The notes beneath the pieces were generated by a model that saw nothing but the letters and a program-made list of their open reading frames with translations, did no database searches and was not told the origin of the DNA. From Selaginella moellendorffii (Eukaryota > Streptophyta > Lycopodiopsida > Selaginellales > Selaginellaceae), in the NCBI RefSeq assembly GCF_000143415.4, contig NW_003314270.1, positions 3,085,478-3,149,477 of the forward strand: a stretch of DNA of 64,000 nucleotides, given 5' to 3'. Made by a program: the position numbers and the translations under genes. Shown here piece after piece: positions 45,049 through 56,700 of this stretch (positions are counted from its first letter, which is position 1; each line of letters starts with the position of its first letter).

Positions 45049-46070
45049 CTAGATATTCCTTGGAATGACCACCACAAGCTTTGCGGGACAAGAGAATCAT
45101 CTTGAACTCATACTCCATGTCAACATTCACAACTTCTGGAGGGGGACGAATGTCCAAAGAGCGATCCACATCAACATGATATGGTGCTAGTAAACTGACA
45201 TGAAACACATTATAAACATGGGACAACTCATCCGGAAGATCCAACTTATAGGATACATCACCAACTCGCGCCAATACCCAATAGGGTCTGACATATCTCG
45301 GTAATAGTTTCTGAGATAAAGCTCCCTTAATATTCAAGTTCTAGGAAAATAGCCATACCTGATCTCCCACTTGATAGGATACATCCTGACGATACTAATC
45401 TTTATCACGTTGATACCTATCCTAAGCTTTGTCCATCGCCTTAGTAGCTCTAGACCAACCTTGGTGTAGCTACTCCATATAAGTCTCACCACTTGCAATC
45501 TTCGACAACCGATCCATAACCACCATCAAAGTATCATAACCTTCAAACTTTGGCAAGCAAGTGACAAAATGAAGTGTCACACTTTGAAATGGCTATGCCG
45601 GTGCTAGACTACATTGCAACTTTCCAGCCTACTTCTTAGTTCTGTGTTTACATTGCTGGCATATAGGGCAGGAACGGACATAGTTCACTACATCACCTTC
45701 CATACCAGATCAGAAAAATCCCTTTTTCAACGAATCCAAAGTCTTTCAGTTTCCACCATGTCCAGTTGTTGGAACATTATGGTGTTCCCGCAAAAACAAC
45801 TACTGCAGATCCTTAGAGGGAAGATACAATCTTTCTTGCTTATAAAATATAAGCCTATCCCAAACTGAGAAGTGAAGCTTCATATTAGTGTGACTAGCAA
45901 CTTTTGTTGCTTTGCTACCAGGGTTTTGCTTTGACAACTCCACATGGTGTAAGATTGCTTTCACCAACAGATCACTTCCATATGAAGCCCGAACATCCTC
46001 CAACCAATCTGAATTAATTATCGATATTTCCCAGAACTAAGCTTGATGACTCAATGCATCCGGAACAATA
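45049..46070 (-). pseudogene. Integrase C-terminal part and first half of chromodomain, gypsy element B
   Basis: The frame 45,337-45,049 reads LPRYVRPYWVLARVGDVSYKLDLPDELSHVYNVFHVSLL, the usual segment between integrase core and chromodomain, and ends EYLV at the transposon junction. Upstream pieces (46,003-45,800) carry integrase zinc-domain-like sequence in broken frames. Confidence 0.8.
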
Positions 46071-46079
46071 TTGTCTTTA

Positions 46080-48990
46080 CCATGTTTATATATAATTTCA
46101 ATATTATATCTAGCAAGCTTCTTTTGCCAACGAGCCTACTTTAGCATAGGTTTAGACTTCATAGCAAAGTAGCTTAGTGTGTTACTATTTGTATGAACCT
46201 TGGTGTGTCCACCCAAGTAGTGTCTCCAGTGTTCCAATGCCGACACTATAGCAAACATTTCTTTCTTGTGCGTTGGCCATTTTTGTTGGGTTTCATCCAA
46301 TTTCTTGGAATAGAACGCAATAGGACAACCATGTTGCTTTAGCATAACATCAACCACTTTATCACAATCTTGCCGCAACACAGCACCAATAGCATAGCCA
46401 GATGCATCACAATGCACTTCGAAGGGTTTATCAAGATCCGGAATCTTGAGAACAGGAACTGTAGTCAAAATCTCCTTCAACTGTACAGAAGCACACTAAC
46501 AAGCTGGTGTCAAATGAAATGACTACTCTTTTTATCAAGATCTAGGATCCTAAGAATAGGAATTGTAGTCATGATCTTCTTTAATTGTACAAAAGCACAC
46601 TAACAAACTGGTGTCTAATGAAATGGTATACTACTCTTCGTTAACTCAGTGAATAGAAGACCGATTTTTGCAAAATTGTGGACAAACTTGCGATAATATT
46701 ATGCCAAACTGAGAAAGGAACGAACATCTGATACAGTGGTCAAAACTTCCCAGAACTTCACCACTTCTGTCTTATTTGGATCCACCTCAATTACGCTACC
46801 ACCAACTATATGTCCAAGAAAGTTCACGCACAATTTTCCAAAAGCACATTTAGTTTCTTTAGCATATACTTTGTGTTCACGCAATTTCTGAAACACCATC
46901 TCCAAGTGTTTCAAATGATCTTCCAATGTCTTTCACTAAAAACTAAAATATCATCAATATATAGGACAATAAATATGTCCAAATAATCTCTGAAAATTCT
47001 ATCCATCATAGTGTTTAATGTCGCCGGAGCATTGCATACGGCATGACAAGGAACTCATAAGATCTATACTGAGTTTTAAAGGCTGTCTTCTTTGTTTCAA
47101 ATGATCCTCCAACGTTTTACTGAAAACCAGAATATCGTCGATATATAGGACAACAAATGTGTTTAGATAATCTCGAATATTCTATCCATCATAGTGCTGA
47201 ACATTGCCAGAGTATTGCATAACCCAAATGGCATGACAAGGAACTCATAAGATCCATACTGAGTCTTAAAGGTTGTCTTCTTCACATCTTGATTTGCCAC
47301 CCGTATCTAATGATATCCAGACCGCAAATCAAGTCGCGTAAAATACTCAGCCTTTAAGAGTTGGTCAAATAAGTCATCAATGCGAGGCAAAGGATAACTA
47401 TTTTTTACCGTGATTTTGTTGAGTGCCTGATAGTCAATACACATCCTCATGATTCCATTCTTTTTCATAACAAAAAGGACCGGCACTCCATAAAGTGACT
47501 TGCTATAAGCTCCTTAAATTTAGACTTCCCAGTACTATTCAAACCCAAAGACGCTTAACCCCAAATATCCCAAAACCCTTAACCGATTGGAAAAGGGGGT
47601 GCACTCTTGTTCATGGGCCCTTTCCTTCTATATTTGAACCCCATGAATCGTCTTTTGAGTCATTTTCTTTGGTTGCTTACACTTGTTTGGTCGAATGTGA
47701 CCTTTATCAAAAAGCTTCATGAGTTGCTTCTTGAGTTCAGCCATCTCCTTGATGTTCAATTGATGGATCATCTCTCTAGTCATTCTTTTTGGTTGCTTAC
47801 AATCCACTATGCTTCCCTGCAAGTTCATGCCCTCATAAATGGAAGTTGAGAGGTACAGCTCTCCCAAGAGCCTCGCTCTTTTGACACCCTACCCCTCGGG
47901 TCAAACCCAGTGGGAGCAAACTGAACCAACCAGATGTCAATCAACATGTGGTGTGATTCCCCTAAGCCAACCAACAAAGTCAGACTCGAGACCACTTTGA
48001 TACCAAATGTAAGCTTCTTGAATTTAGACGTCCCGGGAGGTCACCCAGCCCAGTATTATTCAAACCTAAGGACATTTAATCCCAAATATCCCAAAACCCT
48101 TAACCGATTGGAAAAGAGGGTGCACTCTTGTTCATGGGCCCTTTCCTTCTATATTTGAACCCCATGGATCATCTCTTTAATTGTTCTCTTTAGTTGCTTA
48201 CAATCCACAATGCTTCCCTGCAAGTTCACGCCCTCATAAACGGAAGTTGAGAGCCATAGCTCTCTCTCGAGCCCCGCTCTTTTGAAACCCTACCCCTCGA
48301 GTCTGCCTAGTGGGAGCAAATTGGACCAACTAGATGTCAATTAACATGTGGTGTGATTCCTCTAAGCCAACCAAAAAAGTCAAACCCGAGACTGCTTTGA
48401 TACCAAATGTAAGCTTTTTGAATTTAGACTTCCCGAGAGGTCACCCAGCCCAATATTATTCAAACATAAGGACACTTAACCCCAAATATCCCAAGACCCT
48501 TAACCGATTGGAAAAGGGGGTGCACTCTTGTTCATGGGCCCTTTCCCTCTATATTTGAACCCCATGGATCGTCTCTTGAGTCATTCTCTTTGGTTGCTTA
48601 CACTTGCTTGGTTGAATGTGACCTTTATCAAGAAGCTCCGTGAGTTGCTTTTTGAGTTCAGCCATCTCCTTGATGTTCAATCGATACAGAGCTTTTGTAG
48701 GTGGTTTAGAACCTGGAATAAACTCAATCTGATGATCAACCTCATGGCTAGGAGGTAGCCTTGGTGGCAAATCCTTCGAGAAGATATCCTGATTCCACTC
48801 CAACAACTCCAATATCTTCTTTAGTACAAGATCAACCCTGTCACCAATCTGAACTGAGTCACCCACACCCTCAGCTTCCATCACTTGAACCCAAAAGGTC
48901 TGACATCCCTTCTTAGCTGCTTTTTGAGCAGCTCTCGCAGTCAGGAACTTAGCATCCCAATCCTTTGAAGAGCACTTTTGCAACTGGAAG
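46080..48990 (-). pseudogene. Reverse transcriptase and RNase H region, gypsy element B
   Basis: Starts with a pre-RT frame 48,995-48,603 (VDHQIEFIPGSKPPTKALYRLN, MAELKKQLTELLDKGHIQPSK). It is interrupted by the miniature LTR array and resumes about 47,500 with [21 protein letters not shown] and YHQIRV. The catalytic YIDD region is present twice in tandem (about 46,915-47,100 and 47,100-47,290). RNase H lies at 46,480-46,136 (VHCDASGYAIGAVLRQ, FAIVSALEHWRHYL). Confidence 0.8.
47497..48602 (-). mobile_element. Tandem TRIM-like miniature LTR elements inside RT of gypsy B
   Basis: A 195-bp LTR with TGTAAGC...GCTTACA ends occurs at 48,408-48,602 and 48,008-48,202, and in altered form at about 47,497-47,681. 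The full LTRs are followed, on the minus strand, by ATTTGGTATCAAAG (a primer-binding-site-like sequence) and about 205 bp of non-coding interior, giving a 400-bp period. The host RT segment KQL...GHI.PSK occurs on both sides of the array (48,603-48,680 and about 47,682-47,745), so host sequence was duplicated too. Short LTRs and absence of coding fit a TRIM element. Confidence 0.8.
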
Positions 48991-49290
48991 GACACATCAG
49001 GGACTTCAATGTGATGTGACTTTGTCCAGCACCATAAATCCCTTTTATATATTTGTTAAAGAAATCCATACCAAATACCATTTGAAAATCTAGTATCTTC
49101 AACACTACCAAGTCCACTCTTTCTTTCCACTTGGATATTTTTATTGGAACATCACTCACAAACTTTCTAGCTACTTGCCCACCTTCCACAAACCAGAAGT
49201 GCATAGGCAACATTTTCTTAGCATTCAATCCTAACAACTTAACTAAGTCTTTGGATATCTGCTGTGTGTAGCTCCTGTGTCAATCATCAC
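48941..49290 (-). pseudogene. Aspartic protease region, gypsy element B
   Basis: MIDTGATHS with the DTGA active site is encoded at 49,281-49,270. The frame 49,237-48,941 continues the domain (VPIKISKWKERVDLVVLKIL, FQMVFGMDFF). A frame break lies between. Confidence 0.75.
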
Positions 49291-49328
49291 TCAGATTCAG
49301 TGTCCGCGGACAATGCCTACCAAATACA

Positions 49329-50330
49329 TCAACAGATCAGTGTTTGCATTGACTGTGAGAAAGCTTGAGGAAAGCAACGAAAGTAACTCACCTCCCCTTC
49401 ATCATAGTCTGCATTGACCAACTCGTCAACCCCTTCAACTTCACTACCACCATCTTCCCTCATGACATTAACATGAGACCTTGTCTTATGCTTGTTGGGA
49501 CATTTCGAGAACCTATGTCTTGGGAAGCAATGACCCACACTACCCGTTCCGCTAGGAGCAGGTTTCATAGGTTGTTGTTGCTTGTACCCACCAAGAGGAG
49601 GAACAGAGGGCCTAGGACCAAAAGAAGCTATTGATGGTTTGCAACCACCACCACCACCTTTGTTAACCATTGCTTATGAGCCCCTAGGGGGGAACTTGCT
49701 TTCCACCCTCTGTTTCCGATCACTTTGTTTATTCCCAAAATTCTTATTCTTGTCCGAGGTACCAGCATATGGCTGTTGATATTGTTTCATGAGTGAGTGA
49801 CTAGAGGCAACTTGCTGCGCTGCCTCCTTGCACTCCATATATGTCTTTGGCTTAAACTTTAGAATCTTATTGCGAGAAAGTGAACTTAAACCCTTTAGGA
49901 AATAACTCCAAGCATCTTCATCACTCATATTTGCAATCATAATGCGCTTCTGAGCAAACATATTAATGTAATGCATGAGGTCCCCTCGTTGCTTTAACTA
50001 CCGCAACTCCATGCAAAGTCTCAAACCAAGATCATCCAGCAAGTATTCCTTATGGATACGAGACCGCATTTTGGTCCAACTTCTAGCCTGTCCTTTTTCA
50101 ACACACACCTGGTGCCACCAAGTTTTGGCATAATCGGTGAGAAAGGATTGCATGCACACAACTTTCGTACGATCATCTACATTTGCCGCTATGAAATAAT
50201 TTTCCATATTGTAGACCCAGTCTTCCAAAACTTGATTGTCCCACATGCCTCTAAAATTGAGTGGTTTCGGAGGTTTGAACTTTGAAACTCGTGCAACCAG
50301 GGGTAGTTGTAGAACTTCATTGTCCTAAGA
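49329..50330 (-). pseudogene. gag region, gypsy element B
   Basis: Frames 50,246-49,998 (VLEDWVYNMENYFIAANVDD, FLTDYAKTWWHQVC) and 49,976-49,674 (FLKGLSSLSRNKILKFKP) are capsid-like. 49,670-49,329 carries a Pro/Gly-rich linker and a degenerate zinc knuckle (CFPRHRFSKCP). Stops separate the parts. Confidence 0.75.
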
Positions 50331-50779
50331 ACTTGAAGAGGAGTCTGGTTGCTTAGGCTTATTTGGTTTAGTTGCCTCAGTTTCTTTCTTCCTCTTCTTG
50401 TTCTCCTTCTTCAATTTGCGAATCTCCCTTCGCAAATTCTCGATCTTGACTTCTGAGCCATACGCTGCAATGCCGCAGCATTTGACTCTTCGTCTTATGA
50501 CTCAGCCTTTGCCTCTTCCGCAGCATCTCTAGTAGGAGTTTCCTCTTCTCGATTCACCTGTCTAGAGGTTTCAGCATAATCAGCATGGTTCCATTTCACC
50601 ATCCCGATAGCTGCATGCATGCCTCTATCAGTAATTGAACATGTATACAACATTCTTACCGAATGGTGCAATCCAACTAATCTTACACAGGTCGCTTCAG
50701 ATCTACTAGAAAAGTCTTTGCATATGCAACTTAAGTCAGAAAATCCCACAAAAATTAGATAGGAATCGCTGAGATAATT

Positions 50780-50791
50780 CCTCTAATACCA
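50780..50791 (-). other. Primer-binding site of gypsy element B
   Basis: Minus-strand TGGTATTAGAGG, one or two changes from the initiator-Met site TGGTATCAGAGC, 7 nt downstream of the 5' LTR end. Confidence 0.65.
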
Positions 50792-50798
50792 AATATAG

Positions 50799-51705
50799 TG
50801 CACTTGAATTTGGAGCTGAACTCCAAGCCCATTGCACTACGAAACGAGGGTCCGGTACAATCCCACGAGCACCAACTCTCTGTATCCAACACTTGCACAC
50901 AAAATGGTGTCAGATGGAGTCTGACACAATTTTGGCATACCGGTGGCCTAACGCAAGGAGGAGGGTACCCCACTGACTAGAGTAGCATGGAGCTTGGGTT
51001 TAGACCCAAGCTGGACGTAGAACAAGGAGCGACATAGCCCAACAGGAGCCAAACTAATCTCTCAGGTGGTCGAACATGCATTCCAACCACTATCCCTACT
51101 ATACATTTGGAACCCCTCATATCCCCCCCTCTGAGGAACACACTTTGGGTTTTCACCCCAAGCCTCCTTTAGTACCAAGAGTTAGTCTCTAGAACAAGCT
51201 TGAAACTTACTAAATATGGAATGTATTTAGATTGTGAATTTGGATACAGGACAAACACCATTGTGTTCAGGCTGATCTCTACATTTTGTAGATATGCCAA
51301 ATGAGTGAATCTAGACACTTTTCATAAATAGCATTTGGGACTGAAATGAGACTAACACAAAGGGCATGATAGCAAGGGTGTTTGGAAAACATGGTAAGCT
51401 ATCATCCAGTAATATTGAGGGACTAGTCTCAATACGCAAGGGTTATTGCTAAGCCAATGCAAAACAGAGCAAAAGAGAAATAAGAGCCAGGCTAAAAATG
51501 CTAAGCTAAAAACACATAGGAGTTCCTACCTTATATTCATTTGGCTAAATATAGATGCTAAGCCCAGTAAACTAACATTTGGACAAGAGGGGCTATTAAA
51601 GGGGACCAGCAATTCGGACCTACTGCCGTTATGGCAGTAAGGAAAGAGTGTCTGTAAAGACTGGCCGACAAGTATCTTTCGATACCTAAAGTCACATTCG
51701 TGACA
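50799..51705 (-). repeat. 5' LTR of gypsy element B (907 bp)
   Basis: Minus strand begins TGTCACGAATGTGACTTTAG and ends AAGTGCA before the primer site. Shares ordered blocks with 29,400-29,953 and with the solo LTR at 13.8-14.6 kb. Confidence 0.7.
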
Positions 51706-53329
51706 TGAGCTCTCACTGATTTAGACTTGGTCTTGATAGCTTTGCACCCTAGCTGAGGATGGAGATGTCGAACTTAGTTGTTTGAAGTTTAGGTGTTGGT
51801 ACCTATACTATAGCTTTGTCTATGAGGAGGTTGTGTACCAATATGAGTCCATCTCATGATCTTCACTTTAGTTTTGGCTGAGTGTTGGTCATGCATAGCT
51901 AACCTCTTTAAGGCATGCTTAGAGCTATTGGCTAAATGCATTAATGGGCTTATTGAGGTTCAATTAAATTCGAGTGGTCATTTAGTTCATGCTTATCCAT
52001 GTATCTAGGGTGTTACCTTCCGTTAGATAAGCATATGACACGATGACATGAGTTTAGTGTTTAGGTCTTATGATGGCAAATTGAAGAGTGATTATTAATT
52101 GCTTTGTAGCTAGTGATTGCTTGTAAACTTTGTCGAGGATTATTAACACTTGCTTTGCTCGATGAAAATTTAACAATGATAGGCTTGCTTTACTGGATGG
52201 TGTTGTGAAGGACCTTATTGTGGGCTTGCATGGTTTTTCCATGTTGGCATGTTGATTTCATATTTGTTTATATCATTTGGTTGCATTTAATTTGTGGTGT
52301 TGGATTACATTGAGTCTTGGATGTGATGATTCACTCCTTGATGATGTGTTGTCTATAACTAAGTATTATTGACATTTGCTTTTATCTTTGATATTGGTTA
52401 ACTTGGTTGTTAAAGAGCTTTGAATGGTGATTCGCTCTTACTTTCTTCTAACTTTGTTATGGTATTAATAGCATTGAAGTGATGTCTTGTCATTGACATT
52501 GTTGATGTTGATATTTGAGTGAAATGAGATGTCTCTCCATAGGATTGATATTCAACTATCTTAGTCTCGATAAACATAGTGTTGATGATTTGGTTATAGT
52601 TATATGCTATTAGCATTTGTGCATTTCCTAGCTAGCAATTGTGTTAGCACTGAATGACAAATTTGAGTTAGCTATATTCTAGACGAGATTATTTAGTAGG
52701 GGTTGAGCTTTGGCTTTTCCTTAAAACGTGATTTAGTCATGGACTATGTTAGCTTTATAAGAAGAAAAATTAGTGATCAATATTGAAGTGATTAAATCCT
52801 TGTTGGATTTGAGTTAAGGATATATTGATTATTGATGATTTTTTTTGTGTTTGTTATGAAATGAGTTACGCTCTGCTATAGAAGATGGATTCATGGAAGA
52901 TCATTTAGTAACCACTTATTGAGCATAAGTTCGTTATGCTTGGTTTTTGGATTGATGTAGATATGCTCTTCATTAGCTTTAGCATTATAAAATTTGGCTT
53001 ATAAATGTGTTAAAGAGAATATTATGGGTTGTACCATGATTTCTTCTTTGGCATTAAAGTTAGTTCATGCAAGACTCGTGATCATTATTAGGCAAGACTT
53101 GGCTATAGGCTTCTTTAAACTTTTTGTTCTTTAAGTTTTATGCTCATTTGTCCATTTGTTAGGAGTTGTTAAGGAAGGCATTTTAGTTTGTTAGCTTTGA
53201 TGTTAAAGTTAGTATTTGCTTTGGTAATCATTGATAACGATTAACTATCATCTAGAATACTTGATTATCCTTCTCAAAGGTTTTGCTTCATTATTGTTAT
53301 TATAAACTGATTTGCCGTTCTTCGGGATG
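51706..53329. other. AT-rich spacer, no recognisable gene
   Basis: T/G-rich plus strand, no long frame, no domain and no terminal repeats seen. Its composition resembles 10.3-13.3 kb. It ends directly at the terminal repeat of transposon copy 2. Confidence 0.6.
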
Positions 53330-53771
53330 AAGCTCTATTTCGTTAAAGTGGGAATTGTCATTATCCCACTTGTAAAATAAGGTTTCCAAACCTTTATATA
53401 GTATATAAATATAACAAAATTCAATTGCATTGAGGCACATGCCATTTTATTTTAAACAAGGAAATGTCTACTCAATCACTTCTCCTCCCCCTGCCACTGC
53501 TTCACCTCTCTCTTCTCCTTGTCATCGTCGTCCAATTTCTTTCCATCCTTTTAATATTGGCTCAGTTGCTCCGAGTCTAGGTGGAGCCCAAGTCCCCATT
53601 CAATCTTTACTTTCCCCTAATTAATAAAACAACTTCATAGACTTCCAATAACATGCTGTAACACTTCTAGTATAATGCAAATCCTCTCAAAGAATTGTCT
53701 TTTAATATTAATACAATGGCATGGAACCCCATGCCATAATAAGTTACATTTTTAAATAAATACATGCCATC

Positions 53772-56700
53772 TCAGACTGTTATTTTTTGCCTCCAACGCC
53801 TATACAATAATCTTGGAATTTCATCACTCTCCACACTATCAGGATTTAAACCCAATAGTAATGCCATCTCTTCTCTAATACGTCCACACTCATGTTCAGT
53901 GGTCGAAGAACCCATCCGGTTGAGCAGATTATAGAGATGCGGATAGTGCTTGGCTAGACAATATACATGCCATAAATGATGACTGGTGTCTGTCCGATCA
54001 AATGGCTTCTAATATACCGTTCCATCTGCCATTTGGTTGATTTCTGCAGCCACCTCCTGGACTGGCCGGTTCTCTATCACCATCGCTCCAAGCCGTTTTG
54101 CAAGGTCCCCCAGAACATACGGTTTCTTCTCCCTAGTTTCCATACTGCAAGAGATGGGGTGCACTGCATATGTGTGCGTGTTCGCTGCAGTTTTAATCGG
54201 CGAGTCATCGATGATGAGGATTTCACTTGAGCTAGCAGTCCGGTTCATCACTACAGCCTCTGGCTTGACGAAGATGGGCTTGCTACCCCTCACATGGACC
54301 ATAGTCAAGCAATCCTCCTGCGTTAGGAGAAAGTCAAATGGTAATATTACTCGCGTCTGATCGTGTATCATCTGTAGCAACGTTAATGCATTGTGGTGCA
54401 TCATGGATGTCCAAACTCCCAATTGCAAATTGAACCCGACCCTCTGTTTTAAGTGTCGCATAGTCATTATTAGATCCCGCAGTTTCTCCCGTGTGATTAA
54501 TGTGAATCTGTCTCTTTTGACCAACTTGCGACCGCAGGCTTTGGAGGGTGCAATGACATTCGAGGACGAGCCACGCTCATGGGAGAAAAGGACACCGTTC
54601 AGATCAAAAACGATATAGTACCTTCGCCGTGACTCTAAAATGAAATGCGTCAGCATAAAAAATGGTACAAGTCAATTTTACCATCTACAATATTAGCGAA
54701 TGTTGCTCCCGATGGTCGTTGAGAGGGTTTTGGTCGAGGAAACGTGAAGGGCGGAAATACTCTCCTCTGCAATGTGGGGTCAATCGCATCCGATGGCGTG
54801 TGGGCACATGCCATTTCAGCTGTAGACTCTGGTACAACTGGCTCAACAGTGGCATGGGGTGGTTCCGATGGCATGTGATCACACGCCATTTCAGCTGGTG
54901 CCTCCGTTGGCAAAGTGGACATGACCGAACAGGCAGCAGAGGCGGTGTAGGGAGGTTCCAACGGCGCGTAGTCAGACGATTGGGCACACGTTGAGTCCGT
55001 TGGAAATGAGGATACGACCGGCTCGGCGGCTGGGGCGGCCTCATGTGGGTCCAATGGCGCCTGGTCACCGTCAGTTGGATACGTGGACAAGATTGACTCA
55101 GTGGTATGGGCAGCATCAAGTGGAGCGTGGTCAGCTTGCTTGGCGTTGATATGGATAGTAGCCTCCACCAGCTCTAATGACTCTTGCAGCCAAGTAGAGT
55201 CCACTAGCGGATCCATATGCACGTCCAAATATCTCCCTTCGATTGAGATGGTATCCTCCCGTGCTACTAAAAACAAACTCATTAGCACATTGAATCGACT
55301 ATACTGTATTTACCATCAACTGCTATTGAGGAACTAGGACTGATATCACTTGGGCACACTGCTGATTCTGAAGGATTGGACATACGTTTCAACCCTTGCT
55401 TGGCACTATCCTTCCTCGACACTAAAGGCTAGAGTTTGTAAATTCAACTGAATAATCTCTACTTACCATTTGCTCTGCGACCTACATGGACAATGTTAGA
55501 AATGGTAAAAGGTTAGGAATGGATGTACTATTATTTACCTGATGGTTTGTCTTGTATGACCTTCCTCCGCTGCTCTTTGGCCACCTCAGGCTGGCCATCG
55601 TCGTCATCATCGTCGTCGTCGTTATTGTGATCGTCACCATTGTGAGGACCATCCAAGTCCTCTTCGTCCTCCTCTTCTTCGTCCTCCTCTTCTTTGTCCT
55701 CCTCTTCGTCCTTCTGCTCTTCCTGCTCATTATCTTTCTCTGGCTCCTCATCCCCCTCCTGCATTTCTTCCATAGGCTGCTCAGGCTGGATGGCTTGTTC
55801 TTCCAGGACCATCTTGGGAAAATCATCTGGCCGAGTCTCCATCTCAAAATACAAGACATCCATAGCCTGTTTTAGTGCGTGACCTAGGACCGTATCCTCA
55901 CCCGACTGTCTTAACATGGTTTCTGCACGTTCTTGCACCCTTCGAAGACGACGAGATGAGAAAAACGTGGCCCTGACTTGAAAAGCTTCCCTCATCCATT
56001 GTACCTCTCCATTGAGATTGGGGAAGGGGAGTCCGCCATAGGAATCTGAGTCATGAGGTGGTGACTGCTTGCTTTCACTCAGCCCTTGATCTGCAATGAA
56101 TGGCATGAGCACACATGCCATAACCGCGAGGCATTACCTATCATCTTTTCGTTGCCCTTCTTCCTTTTTGAATCAAACGCCTCTAATCTCGACGACTGTC
56201 CAACGTGCTTTCGCTTTTTATGACCACTGTCAGTTTGAGCTTGGCTGGTGCTTGCCTGTTTTGCCTTTGAAGAAGTTTCTCCCTCAAGGAATGGCATGAG
56301 ACCACACGCCATTGCAAATATAATTTGTACCTCCTTTTTTCCTATTGCTTGTCTGTTTGTCCTTCTTCGATGCGCCACCAGTGCGCTTTTCAGTCCTCGT
56401 GTCTGAATATTCACAACGATCTATAATCAAAATGGCGTGAGGCCTCACGTGACCTTACCTTGTGCAGGTTGTGAGCTCGGCCCAACATGGGTATCTTCAA
56501 CAGTAGCTGTTAACGCCGTTTCAGCATCTGGGGGTGGCCACGCTCCTGCATACAGAGCTTGTGAGATAACATTTAAATTTAAAGTGTGTACTCACCAGGT
56601 TCGCAGAGAAGATACTGTTTTTCTTTGGCAACTGTAATTATATGCTCCATTGAAGTCACCTCTTCAATGGAGTTTGTCACCGCAACACACGGGACACCCT

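Larger units (their letters stand above)
29400..51705 (-). mobile_element. Ty3/gypsy retrotransposon B, split by the 14.4-kb transposon
   Basis: Minus-strand order: 5' LTR (51,705-50,799), primer-binding site (50,791-50,780), gag, protease with DTGA, RT, RNase H, integrase, chromodomain, purine tract (29,964-29,954), 3' LTR (29,953 leftward). The chromodomain is cut at 45,049/30,668 by the DNA transposon. RT is also disrupted by a miniature LTR array (47.5-48.6 kb) and by a duplication of its YIDD region. The chromodomain marks it as a chromovirus-type element. It is not functional. Confidence 0.85.
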
